Below, in pieces: positions 1 to 5,833 of a DNA stretch of 40,119 nt; the stretch's first letter is position 1; each line of letters begins with the position of its first letter. Position numbers and translations under genes: made by a program. The stretch spans positions 1 to 40,119 of the IMG/VR virus record IMGVR_UViG_3300010396_000032, one strand, 5' to 3'. The stretch is from a virus. The notes below the pieces were generated by a model, which saw only the letters and a list, made by a program, of their open reading frames with translations, made no database searches and was not told the origin of the DNA.

Positions 1-93
1 ACCTCGAAGAAGTGGTACGAACGAAACAAGCAAAGCCGAAAACTCGCTCGATTGAATCGGCTGCCGGCCGAAGCGCCCAATCCCGGACTTTAG
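1..93 (+). CDS. 3' end of the zinc-finger gene that starts at 39883 (crosses the circle join)
   Basis: Frame 1 reads the last 30 residues, from the second base of the window to a TAG at 91-93, identical to the end of the gene at 39883-40089. It is the same gene seen twice because of the 123-bp overlap, not a separate copy. Confidence 0.85.
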   Translation, partial: TSKKWYERNKQSRKLARLNRLPAEAPNPGL

Positions 94-123
94 TGAGCGC
101 TTGGTTCGGGACCAAGAGGTCGC
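1..123. repeat. Terminal overlap of a circular genome (left copy)
   Basis: These 123 bases are identical to 39997-40119. A gene (39883-40089) continues into this copy in frame and stops at 91-93, so the two ends join as one circle of about 39,996 bp. An exact repeat of this size that cuts through a gene and through the tRNA-like segment at 96-147 is best explained as assembly overlap of a circular or circularly permuted molecule, rather than a biological terminal repeat. Confidence 0.93.
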
Positions 124-147
124 TGGTTCAAATCCAGTCAGCCCGAC
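96..147 (+). other. attP: 3' half of tRNA-Pro(CGG): candidate attP core
   Basis: Bases 100-116 form a perfect 5-bp anticodon stem (CTTGG/CCAAG) with loop TTCGGGA, so the anticodon is CGG (Pro). A 5-nt variable loop follows, then a T-arm (GCTGG-TTCAAAT-CCAGT, 122-138), an acceptor 3' strand CAGCCCG (139-145) and discriminator A. The matching 5' acceptor (CGGGCTG) and a D-arm are absent upstream, and no CCA follows. A tRNA 3' end without its 5' half is the classic attP arrangement of phages that integrate into tRNA genes and restore the tRNA. Inference: attP for the integrase at 13986-14966, although that gene lies 14 kb away, which is unusual. Confidence 0.7.
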
Positions 148-254
148 TGCTACCCCGATCGCGACGGGGATGGCACTTCTGTGCCGTGACGCTAAAATGT
201 CTCTGCACGGAGGGGTCGGCTTCTCTGCCTCCTAACGGAGAAGACGGACCATCA

Positions 255-300
255 ACGCCGCCATCGTGATTTGCTACACGATGGCGGCGTCATCTTTTTT
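255..300 (+). terminator. Rho-independent terminator
   Basis: A perfect 14-bp stem (255-268 pairing with 277-290, GC-rich) with an 8-nt loop is followed by ATCTTTTTT. It reads on the plus strand and would end transcripts of the plus-strand pair 39338-39874 and 39883-93 after they pass the tRNA-like segment. Two shorter hairpins precede it: CCCCG/CGGGG near 154-170 and GGCAC-TTCT-GTGCC near 173-186. Confidence 0.85.
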
Positions 301-311
301 GGGATTCGTCC

Positions 312-1028
312 ATGCCCCGACACGAACACCGCGCAAAGGGAATGTTCGGCTCGGCCTTCGGTGGCTCCGCAGGATGCGTTTTTGGGACAGTGTTTGCTCT
401 CGCGGCCTTGGCAGTCGTCAGCGTCCTTCTTTGCACAGGAATACTTGGCGGTGGTTGCTTCGCGGCGAAGAAGGCAATCGATCACATCGACGATCAAATC
501 GAGACTGAGAAGAAAGAAAAGAGCCGCAAAGCGGAGGAGACCGCAGTCGGTGCAGGCTATTGGAATGTCATTGGAGACATTCGCGTTGGGGTCACAGGCG
601 GCAAGGTAGCCAAGCCTATTGTGGTGAATCAGCGCGGCGAGGAATCGGAATGGAGCGAGGAACTTTTGCAAATCGGCCTCAGAATCCAGAACGCTTCGAA
701 GACCAAAAAGATCGACTATAGCTCGCCGAGTTCGGCTCTTTTCGGTGAAAGGAACGTGAAACTCGTGGATGAGCATGGAAACGTTTACCACTACCACGCT
801 TTCGAAGATTCGATTCGACTTAAGCACGGCGCCCGCCCGAAAGCGCTTTACCCCGGCGACGAGATTTCCGACCGTCTCTGCTTTGACATTCCCGTGAGTG
901 CTGCGAAAACTCTGCGCCTGTCGATCCGCTCTTCTCAGAATCCGCGAGAGTGGCACGAATTCCGATTGCCGAACCCCTTGGACAAGAATCCAGCCCCTAA
1001 AGGAACGGCGACGGAACTTCAGGACTGA
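312..1028 (+). CDS. Membrane-anchored hypothetical protein with extracytoplasmic beta domain
   Basis: 238 residues. One hydrophobic segment (about residues 22-48, Gly/Ala/Leu/Val-rich, ending near GGGC) acts as an N-terminal anchor or signal sequence. It is followed by a charged helix (KKAIDHIDDQIETEKKEK) and a polar domain of alternating hydrophobic residues that resembles DUF4352-type immunoglobulin-like exported domains (inferred from pattern only). The start is uncertain: an in-frame ATG at 342 has purine-rich AAAGGGA just before it, while 312 has no clear Shine-Dalgarno. It lies between the terminator and another exported protein, in the attP-adjacent accessory block, so a lysogenic-conversion (moron) role is possible. 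No known function recognised. Confidence 0.7.
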   Translation: MPRHEHRAKGMFGSAFGGSAGCVFGTVFALAALAVVSVLLCTGILGGGCFAAKKAIDHIDDQIETEKKEKSRKAEETAVGAGYWNVIGDIRVGVTGGKVAKPIVVNQRGEESEWSEELLQIGLRIQNASKTKKIDYSSPSSALFGERNVKLVDEHGNVYHYHAFEDSIRLKHGARPKALYPGDEISDRLCFDIPVSAAKTLRLSIRSSQNPREWHEFRLPNPLDKNPAPKGTATELQD

Positions 1029-1066
1029 AGCTACACCGCTGGGGCAGATAATCTCATGCTGTCGGC

Positions 1067-1672
1067 ATGTACCGCAGCATCCTCGCCTCACTCGTCCCGT
1101 CCCTCGCCATTCTGGTGGCGCCCGCCGATCCGCCCAAAGCGGCCGAGCCGAAGCCGGTCGAAATCGAGGTAATCGGGATCGACGACAGCAAGCTCAAGGC
1201 GAAGCTGCTCGACGTCCACGTTGAATTGAACACGAAGTACGGGCGGCTCGTGATCCCGGCTGCGGAAATCCAAAAGATCGAGTTCGCGACGCGGATTCCA
1301 GACGACGTGGCCAAGCGAGTCGAGCGACTCGTCGCCGGCCTGGGCGATCCCGTCTTCGAGACCCGCGAAAAGGCCGAGGCGGACTTGCGCCAGCTTCGCG
1401 AGCGAGCCTACCCCGCACTCGTCAAAGCAACCAAGAATCCGGACGCGGAGATCAGCCGCCGAGCCCTCGCCAGCGTCCACTGGATCGAGAATCACGCACC
1501 GGGCTACACCTGGAACCGCGGCGTCAAGGATGAAGTGTGGATCGAGGACGGCCGGATCAAGGGCACGATCGCCGCGGCGTCGATTCGCGTTCGCACTTCC
1601 ATGTTCGGCGACCAGACGATTCGACTCACCGAGGTTCGGACCCTGATCCGCCCAACATCTACTCCACCTTGA
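1067..1672 (+). CDS. Exported HEAT-like protein of planctomycete type
   Basis: 201 residues. A signal peptide (about residues 1-20, hydrophobic SILASLVPSLAILVA) precedes a Pro/Lys linker. Residues about 30-75 resemble a small beta domain (VEIEVIGIDDSKLKAKLLD). Residues about 90-150 contain the pattern LGDPVFETREKAEADLRQL...AYPALVKA...DAEISRRA, a HEAT-like motif I recognise from many Gemmataceae/Planctomycetes secreted proteins. The C-terminal part is beta-rich. No good Shine-Dalgarno precedes the ATG. It is a host-like gene carried beside attP and probably an accessory cargo gene. Its function is unknown, but it is one of the best host clues in the window. Confidence 0.75.
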   Translation: MYRSILASLVPSLAILVAPADPPKAAEPKPVEIEVIGIDDSKLKAKLLDVHVELNTKYGRLVIPAAEIQKIEFATRIPDDVAKRVERLVAGLGDPVFETREKAEADLRQLRERAYPALVKATKNPDAEISRRALASVHWIENHAPGYTWNRGVKDEVWIEDGRIKGTIAAASIRVRTSMFGDQTIRLTEVRTLIRPTSTPP

Positions 1673-1676
1673 TCGA

Positions 1677-2084
1677 TCACTCGCTTCCGCCAAATGCCAG
1701 AAGGTGCACAACCACTTCCGCCGCGTCTTTTGGAAGTGTCAAACCCGTCGCATGATCGTTGTCGCTGAAAATGGCGCCGCCCTGGCCCAACGTGAGTGAA
1801 GAAACGTTCCGCCGCGGCGGGTTCTTTTCGTCGCCAAGCGATAGTACGATTCGGCTCTGAATTGAGCCGCCGCCCGTCCAACTAAAGTGATGTTTCAGCT
1901 CGTATTCGCGACCGGCGAACTTGAAATAAATGAGGTGAGGAGACTCCGGCGTTCCTCCGGCTGTGATTTGCAGAGTAGGGATGGCTTCCTTAAGTTCGTT
2001 GACGGCGGCCACAACGCTGCAATGCAGTTGCCGATCGGAAGAGTACCTCTTTCCCAATTCCACGATGCGTTCTCGGGCCGTCAT
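1677..2084 (-). CDS. Hypothetical protein
   Basis: 135 residues, opposite in direction to the preceding gene and ending only a few bases from it (convergent). A good Shine-Dalgarno (GGAG, about 9 nt upstream) supports the ATG at 2084. The N-terminal half is helical (ARERIVELGKRY...AAVNELKEAI) and the C-terminal half beta-rich (LIYFKFAGREYELKHHFSWTGGG). No signal peptide or membrane segment is seen. It lies downstream of the SieB-like gene on the same strand, separated by the large inverted repeat at 2116-2166. Family not recognised. Confidence 0.7.
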   Translation of the reverse strand: MTARERIVELGKRYSSDRQLHCSVVAAVNELKEAIPTLQITAGGTPESPHLIYFKFAGREYELKHHFSWTGGGSIQSRIVLSLGDEKNPPRRNVSSLTLGQGGAIFSDNDHATGLTLPKDAAEVVVHLLAFGGSE

Positions 2085-2115
2085 TGAAAGGCTCCTTCTC
2101 CGTTTTGGTGGCGGG

Positions 2116-2166
2116 CCGAGCCAGCGAACAAGGGAAGGAAACCGAACCCCTTGTCCGCTGGCTCGG
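2116..2166. repeat. Long intergenic inverted repeat
   Basis: CCGAGCCAGCG...ACAAGGG (from 2116) pairs with CCCTTGT...CGCTGGCTCGG (ending 2166), about 19 of 20 positions paired around a purine-rich loop. There is no T-run on either side. It sits between two minus-strand genes and could be a terminator/attenuator or an mRNA-stabilising hairpin between the SieB-like gene and its downstream neighbour. Confidence 0.6.
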
Positions 2167-2204
2167 CTTTCGTCGGGTAGCTACTCCCGCCGGCCATGTC
2201 GAGA

Positions 2205-2729
2205 TTATAGCCCATCCTGATAGACGTGAGTTCGAAGATAAAGGGCCGTCTTGGCCTCGATCACGAACAATTCAATCACGGCGCCGGCGTGGACCACTCG
2301 TCGGCCTTTGTATCGTGCAAGCCCGAGCCGAGCGAGACTTCGGGCCGTCGCAACGCTCCCGCTTTCGGATTGAATCTCGACACCGCGGAGCCCCGCCAGA
2401 AAAAGATCGCGGAGAAGCTCCATCTCACTGGAATTCAGAGACTCGATCGTTTCGCGTCGGCGCTCGCGTTCTTCCCTCCGGTCGCGAAGGCCGAGAAGTC
2501 CCCGCCAACAAGGAGGCAGCGAAAGAACGAAGAGGCCGGCACAGGCGAACAGGAACACGATCCACAGCCAAAAGTCATTGAGGCCAACCCAGTCTTGAAG
2601 CTTTTGCGGCATCCACGGCGTCGCAAACAGAAGCGCACCGACGACCAGGGCGATGACGAGAACCGGCTTCCAGCCTTGTGCAAGAATCCTGAGGCCGGCG
2701 GCAACGAACCATTCGGTCATGGGAAGCAT
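2205..2729 (-). CDS. SieB-like superinfection-exclusion membrane protein
   Basis: 174 residues. Two hydrophobic segments (about residues 17-38, PVLVIALVVGALLFATPWM, and about 50-71, DFWLWIVFLFACAGLFVLS) are separated by a short loop with LQDWVGL. A basic/acidic helical stretch (RDRREERERRRE) and a soluble domain beginning LNSSEMELLRDLFLAG follow. This order matches the Pfam SieB family (phage superinfection exclusion protein B), where two membrane helices precede an 'L-x-x-x-E-x-x-x-L-R-x-F' helix. The family blocks related incoming phages at the membrane. Its place among immunity-type genes, divergent from an HTH regulator, fits expression from the prophage. Assigned by family pattern, not by search. 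Confidence 0.6.
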   Translation of the reverse strand: MLPMTEWFVAAGLRILAQGWKPVLVIALVVGALLFATPWMPQKLQDWVGLNDFWLWIVFLFACAGLFVLSLPPCWRGLLGLRDRREERERRRETIESLNSSEMELLRDLFLAGLRGVEIQSESGSVATARSLARLGLARYKGRRVVHAGAVIELFVIEAKTALYLRTHVYQDGL

Positions 2730-2937
2730 CCCGAACTGAAAATCGCGTGCGGATGATTCCCTGAACTCGCCCCTCGGACAAGATCGTTTGTGAAATTTCG
2801 CAGTTTCCCGCCCAAGCCGGCCTTCAGCTCACGGTTTTCTTGGCTAAAATCTTGCTGGTTAACCGGGGTCCGGCCGGCCCTTCCAGCTCAAAGACATTTT
2901 GAAGCCTGAAAACGCTCCTCTTTCGGAGGTTCCGAAG
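2730..2937. promoter_or_regulatory. Divergent promoter region between the SieB-like gene and the HTH regulator
   Basis: A 208-bp region separates two divergent genes, so promoters in both directions are expected. Near 2835-2862 there is a locally AT-rich stretch (TTTTCTTGGCTAAAATC) in otherwise GC-rich DNA. The plus gene has a clear GGAGG Shine-Dalgarno 8 nt before 2938. No convincing -35/-10 pair can be fixed by eye. Confidence 0.35.
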
Positions 2938-3447
2938 ATGCACTTACGTCGAAAAATGGTTCTCGAACGCGAGAAGGAAATCCGCAAGATGCGCGCGGCT
3001 GGAATGAAGTGCCAGGAGATCGCGGACAAGCTCGGCGTGTGCAAGCAGCGCGTTTATAACTTCTTCCAGCAGTGCAAGCGGCGCGAAGCGAACGACGGCG
3101 TGTTCAAGGGCATGGCCGAGCAAAAGGAACTTCGCCGCAAGAAGGTTTGGATCGATCCAGGATGGGAAAAACCGTTCGCCGAGGTGTACCGCGACATTGA
3201 AGAGGTCCTGTCGCGATCGACGTTCTACTCCCGCTGCTACGAAAAGGCTCCCTGCGGGTTATTCATCTTCGCGACAATCAAAATGGGTACGCGATGGCTG
3301 AGGAGCGGCGACACAGACGCGGCGCTAGCGCTTCTCCGCCGGACCGTCGCTCGCGCGGCACTCGTTCTCGTAAGTCACCGAAGGACCTACGCGGAAAACC
3401 GCGACGTGATCGGGCATCAGTGGATGTTCAGTTTCACGAAATACTAG
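2938..3447 (+). CDS. HTH DNA-binding protein, candidate phage regulator
   Basis: 169 residues from the ATG at 2938, chosen because CGGAGG lies 8 nt upstream; the frame is open back to a TTG at 2899. Residues about 5-45 form a basic helix (REKEIRKMRAAGMK) and a helix-turn-helix (QEIADKLGVCKQRVYNFFQQC) of the resolvase/sigma-region-4 type. The middle and C-terminal parts are unfamiliar; a Cys/aromatic-rich stretch (TFYSRCYEKAPCGLFIF) is seen. It diverges from the SieB-like gene and precedes the long inverted repeat at 3529-3595 and the early operon, so it is the best candidate here for an immunity or early regulator. That role is inferred. Confidence 0.65.
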   Translation: MHLRRKMVLEREKEIRKMRAAGMKCQEIADKLGVCKQRVYNFFQQCKRREANDGVFKGMAEQKELRRKKVWIDPGWEKPFAEVYRDIEEVLSRSTFYSRCYEKAPCGLFIFATIKMGTRWLRSGDTDAALALLRRTVARAALVLVSHRRTYAENRDVIGHQWMFSFTKY

Positions 3448-3528
3448 ATGGTTAATACTTTTTTATGACGACAAATCGGCGACCCCTCTTGCCGATCATC
3501 GTGCAAAAAATAATCACCAGCACGTGCC

Positions 3529-3595
3529 GGTATCGGTAGCGGTAAAGGCTGGGTATTTCTTAAGAAAGCACCCAGCCAGTACCGATACCGCTACC
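3529..3595. repeat. Nested inverted repeats between regulator and early operon
   Basis: Outer arms: GGTATCGGTAGCGGTA (3529-3544) against TACCGATACCGCTACC (3580-3595), complementary at 14 of 16 positions and themselves built from a (T/G)CGGTA unit. Inner arms: GGCTGGGT (3547-3554) and ACCCAGCC (3570-3577). Core: a perfect 12-bp palindrome TTTCTTAAGAAA (3556-3567). AT-rich DNA follows. No T-run is present, so it is more likely an operator cluster or a replication-origin-like element than a terminator. Confidence 0.7.
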
Positions 3596-3711
3596 CGTTA
3601 CTTGTATTATCAATTAGTGTTCGCCCGAACAGCTAGCCGGGCCATTTGGTTCATGTTAGACTCTCCCTCGCCTACAGTGGGCGGTTAGCAAAGTTTTTTT
3701 GGTCTTAGGAG

Positions 3712-3769
3712 CCATTCCTCCTTCTTCCGAGTCCTTCGGATATAGGAATGGTCACCGGGCAAACCGGTG
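3712..3769 (+). promoter_or_regulatory. mRNA leader hairpins masking a start codon
   Basis: CCATTCCT (3712-3719) is complementary to AGGAATGG (3744-3751), which contains the AGGA and the ATG at 3748. Nested inside is TCCGA/TCGGA (3726-3730 with 3736-3740). A second hairpin, CACCGG-GCAAA-CCGGTG, follows at 3753-3769. As RNA this would bury the first start codon of the early operon, suggesting translational control or a start further downstream (ATG at 3817). Confidence 0.6.
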
Positions 3770-4353
3770 GGGCCAAGAGACGCCGAATCCACTCGCGGGC
3801 ATACAAGAGTCCACGAATGTCTCCCATTGCTTGGGTAGACGGTGCGCCATCGTCACATGGCGAACCGGAGATTCCTTTTTTCAGTGCGCCTTCGCACAAG
3901 TGCTTTGTTCGAGCGATCGGCGGTTTCCGCAAAGCACTGACTCACTTCTGCGGCAAGACGTTGCCATGTCTCGGCAGCGACTGCGCGAACTGTCGCAACG
4001 GCGTGCAGGCGAAAGTCAGTGTCTTCCTCGGGGCGCTGCTTTATAGCGGCGTCGACAACAACCAGAAGGCGATCTGGGACCAGGTCATCTGGCACTTCCC
4101 GGATCGCGTCCTTCACAGGCTCGGGGATGTCCCGTATCGAGGATTTCTATTCTCGACCTGGCTGTCCGGTGCTTCTCCCAATCGTCGAATCATGATCGAG
4201 AGAACCCCCAAGCCAGCGATCGAACTGGACCACGCCCCACTCGACATCGAACATTTGCTTCACATGAAGTGGCGGATTCCCAAAGCGGAATCTCAGCCGA
4301 TTCACGTCTATGACGGCGGCGATCTCCCCGAAGTGCAAGGAGGTGCCGCGTGA
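3748..4353 (+). CDS. Early protein with Cys-rich motif, first gene of the early operon
   Basis: Up to 201 residues; the start may instead be the ATG at 3817, because the first ATG is only touching AGGA and lies in a hairpin. Residues about 45-95 contain FFSAPSHKCFVRAIGGFRKALTHFCGKTLPCLGSDCANC, a pattern (C-G-x-x-x-P-C-x-x-x-x-C-x-x-C) I have seen in planctomycete mobile-element proteins of unknown function and that could bind zinc. The C-terminus is followed by a GTGA overlap with the next gene, starting a chain of coupled genes. It may be a DNA-associated early protein, but no activity can be assigned. Confidence 0.65.
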   Translation: MVTGQTGGAKRRRIHSRAYKSPRMSPIAWVDGAPSSHGEPEIPFFSAPSHKCFVRAIGGFRKALTHFCGKTLPCLGSDCANCRNGVQAKVSVFLGALLYSGVDNNQKAIWDQVIWHFPDRVLHRLGDVPYRGFLFSTWLSGASPNRRIMIERTPKPAIELDHAPLDIEHLLHMKWRIPKAESQPIHVYDGGDLPEVQGGAA

Positions 4354-4577
4354 GCCTCTCCACCCTTCAAGCGCGCCTCAAGGAACGATTGCTTCAGTCG
4401 CTTCACAAGGCGGACTCCATCGATCGCGTCAATCAGTTGGCCGGCGCGATCCGCCACTTCCGCGAGAACGAGAAGCTGACCTTCTCGCAATACCAGGAAC
4501 TGATCGGCGCCTCCGAGGTTGCGAAGCTCCGGATCGCTCCAGGAAGCTCCGCCGCGGCGAAAGGCGGTGCCGCATGA
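4350..4577 (+). CDS. Small helical early protein
   Basis: 75 residues from a GTG that overlaps the TGA of the preceding gene (GTGA). Mostly alpha-helical (LQARLKERLLQSLHKADSIDRVNQLAGAIRHFRE), ending SSAAAKGGAA. The end of this gene (GCGGCGAAAGG, 4554-4570) is repeated just before the gene at 5011, which suggests the two genes were once adjacent and overlapping. Function unknown. Confidence 0.7.
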   Translation: MSLSTLQARLKERLLQSLHKADSIDRVNQLAGAIRHFRENEKLTFSQYQELIGASEVAKLRIAPGSSAAAKGGAA

Positions 4578-4600
4578 ACATGCTCATGGCGAGGTCGTTG

Positions 4601-4759
4601 TCACTTCGCCGACTTCATTGGATCGATGTCGCGGCGAACCAACTCGACCATGTAATCCACGATGGTCATCCCCTTCGCGGCCGCCTTTGCCTTCATCTGC
4701 CGATGAAGGCTTTCGGGGAGTATGAAGCGAACGTGAGTCTGCGCTTCGACGGTTGTCAT
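4601..4759 (-). CDS. Ribbon-helix-helix (Arc/CopG-type) DNA-binding protein
   Basis: 52 residues from the ATG at 4759. A short beta strand (QTHVRFILPESLHRQMKAKA) is followed by two helices (AKGMTIVDYMVELVRRDI), the RHH layout of Arc/CopG/MetJ-type repressors and antitoxins, which bind operators as dimers. It lies on the minus strand inside the plus-strand early operon, downstream of a tRNA on the same strand. The 18-bp palindrome at 4927-4944 upstream of both is a candidate operator. No toxin partner is seen, so a stand-alone repressor is preferred to an antitoxin. Confidence 0.65.
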   Translation of the reverse strand: MTTVEAQTHVRFILPESLHRQMKAKAAAKGMTIVDYMVELVRRDIDPMKSAK

Positions 4760-4794
4760 GTTTTCGTCCCGTGGAGTTTGAAGTATAGTGATAG

Positions 4795-4867
4795 TGGCCC
4801 TGGTGGGATTCGAACCCACAACCTGCAGCTTCGCGAGAGCGCTGCTGATCCATTCAGCTTCAGGGCC
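4795..4867 (-). tRNA. tRNA, anticodon read as CGC (Ala?), with a one-base bulge in the anticodon stem
   Basis: The acceptor GGCCCTG (4867-4861) pairs perfectly with CAGGGCC (4802-4796). The D-arm is GCTG-AATGGAT-CAGC and the T-arm GTGGG-TTCGAAT-CCCAC is perfect. The anticodon loop is CTCGCGA, giving CGC. The anticodon stem pairs as GCGCT with AGC-(T)-GC only if one extra T is bulged, making the tRNA 73 nt instead of 72. No CCA is encoded (ACT follows). There is no G3:U70 pair, the usual alanine identity element, so charging with Ala is uncertain. Confidence 0.75.
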
Positions 4868-4926
4868 TCGACGACCTCGGCGTTCACAGCGTCGGGGTCG
4901 TTTCACGCGCCTGTCGCTTCCAACCT

Positions 4927-4944
4927 GGAACGCAATTGCGTTCC
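4927..4944. promoter_or_regulatory. 18-bp perfect palindrome, candidate RHH operator
   Basis: GGAACGCAATTGCGTTCC is fully self-complementary. It lies about 60 bp upstream of the minus-strand tRNA and about 170 bp upstream of the RHH gene, and downstream (minus sense) of a TACCCCCTGAAAT box. Autoregulation by the RHH protein is inferred from position. Confidence 0.5.
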
Positions 4945-4977
4945 GGACAATTCGTGCCATCTCGCATCTGGAATGTT

Positions 4978-4991
4978 CATTTCAGGGGGTA
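4978..4991 (-). promoter_or_regulatory. TACCCCCTGAAA box upstream of the tRNA/RHH cassette
   Basis: Minus strand TACCCCCTGAAATG matches the box found before five late genes (17485, 23964, 25315, 35500, 36222) in its first 12 bases and in the same orientation relative to transcription. The companion GCATGATGC is not found 49 bp downstream here. A promoter element is inferred. Confidence 0.45.
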
Positions 4992-5010
4992 GCGCGGCGA
5001 AAGGGGGTGC

Positions 5011-5451
5011 ATGATGCACTCTCGCACTTACCGCGGCACGCGGATTCACGGATCGCCGCTCATCTATGTCGAGCTAAACGGGTCGCAGGGCCAAGTTCTC
5101 TCGGTCCACCAGTTGACACCGGAGTCCTCGCTCAAAGTGTGGGCGCATTCACCGACCGGATTCGAGTGGGGCTACTGTGGCTCGGGTCCAGCGCAGCTGG
5201 CGCTTGCGATCGTGCTTGACGCGACGGGCTCTCCGAAGTTGGCCGAGCGCATCTATCAGCAGTTCAAGTTCGACCACGTCGCCAAGTGGGGAAATGTTTG
5301 GGAGATTTCCTCCGACGAGATCATGACCTGGTTGGCGACTTCGAGCGCTCTCCAGTTGAACCCGCCGTCTGTGGACGATGAGGACGCCGATAGCTGCGTC
5401 CAGCTTGAATCGGGCTGGGGTCAGCCGGTTCAGGAAGGCGGTCCTTCATGA
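5011..5451 (+). CDS. DUF6166-family protein
   Basis: 146 residues. YRGTR-(x)-G near the start, then HSPTGFEWGYCGSGPAQLALAIVLDATG and AERIYQQFKFDHVA...WEISSDEI are the signature blocks of the DUF6166 family, found in phages and mobile elements of many bacteria; its function is unknown. The C-terminal 35 residues are acidic and not part of the usual family core. The start is taken at ATGATG 5011 after AAAGGGGG. It overlaps the next gene by ATGA and belongs to the early plus-strand chain. Confidence 0.85.
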   Translation: MMHSRTYRGTRIHGSPLIYVELNGSQGQVLSVHQLTPESSLKVWAHSPTGFEWGYCGSGPAQLALAIVLDATGSPKLAERIYQQFKFDHVAKWGNVWEISSDEIMTWLATSSALQLNPPSVDDEDADSCVQLESGWGQPVQEGGPS

Positions 5452-5651
5452 AGCGCACGCCTTCCTTAAACGAGTTCGCGCGGTTGGTGTTCGACTTGCG
5501 AATGAAGCAGAAGAAACTGGCAAAGCTTGGCCAAGCGCGGCCGGATCGCCATCTTCTTGCAGAACTCCGCGACCTCGAACGCCGCGTCGACGCGGCGGTC
5601 GCGGTGATTCACATGCCTTCCCTTCCTCTGATGGAAGGAGGCGAACAGTGA
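5448..5651 (+). CDS. Small basic helical protein
   Basis: 67 residues, starting in the ATGA overlap with the DUF6166 gene and ending in a GTGA overlap with the next gene. Rich in Lys/Arg/Leu heptad-like spacing (NEFARLVFDLRMKQKKLAKLGQ...ELRDLERRVDAAVAVI), so probably a helical hairpin or coiled coil. No known family; early-operon context only. Confidence 0.7.
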   Translation: MKRTPSLNEFARLVFDLRMKQKKLAKLGQARPDRHLLAELRDLERRVDAAVAVIHMPSLPLMEGGEQ

Positions 5652-5833
5652 AGGGCCACATCGAATTCATCCGCGATCTCAACCGGCGGATTCAATTGCT
5701 CGAGCACGTTCTCCGGCTGACTCGGGACCGCAAGGATCGCCGCAAGATCAAGCTGCAGATTCGCGAGCTTCGCCGCCAATGCTACACGGCCGACGGCGAC
5801 CGGGTCTCGGTGTTGAAAGCGGGTGCGCTGTGA
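5648..5833 (+). CDS. Small basic coiled-coil protein
   Basis: 61 residues from GTG (GTGA overlap). Almost entirely a basic helix (HIEFIRDLNRRIQLLEHVLRLTRDRKDRRKIKLQIRELRRQCY). It has similar size and composition to its upstream neighbour, so the two may be distant duplicates or partners. It ends in another GTGA overlap. Function unknown; nucleic-acid binding is plausible from charge alone. Confidence 0.65.
   Translation: MKGHIEFIRDLNRRIQLLEHVLRLTRDRKDRRKIKLQIRELRRQCYTADGDRVSVLKAGAL

Larger units (their letters stand above)
4554..5010. mobile_element. Inserted minus-strand cassette (tRNA + RHH protein) between direct repeats
   Basis: The 17-bp sequence GCGGCGAAAGGCGGTGC at 4554-4570 recurs with one mismatch at 4994-5010 (GCGGCGAAAGGGGGTGC). 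In both places it is directly followed by (CCGC)ATGA. Between them lie a minus-strand tRNA, a ribbon-helix-helix gene and a palindrome, breaking an otherwise continuous plus-strand chain of overlapping genes. I infer a moron-like insertion with duplication of the junction. No transposase or terminal inverted repeats are seen. Confidence 0.5.

Noticed and set aside
1-123. Long terminal repeats or attL/attR of an integrated prophage
   Set aside because: The repeat starts inside a coding gene and ends in the middle of the T-arm rather than at a tRNA end, and the gene continues in frame across the join, so a circular assembly is simpler.
96-147. A complete functional tRNA-Pro gene
   Set aside because: There is no 5' acceptor strand or D-arm in the preceding 30 bases and no CCA; only the 3' half is present.
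4310-5014. A plus-strand frame of 234 codons across the tRNA/RHH cassette
   Set aside because: It runs antisense to a tRNA and an RHH gene and overlaps the better-supported gene at 4350-4577 in another frame.
5002-5016. GCATGATGC at 5009 as another copy of the late element
   Set aside because: The order and orientation relative to the TTTCAGGGGGTA box differ from the five copies and the sequence is explained by the duplicated gene junction and an ATGATG start.
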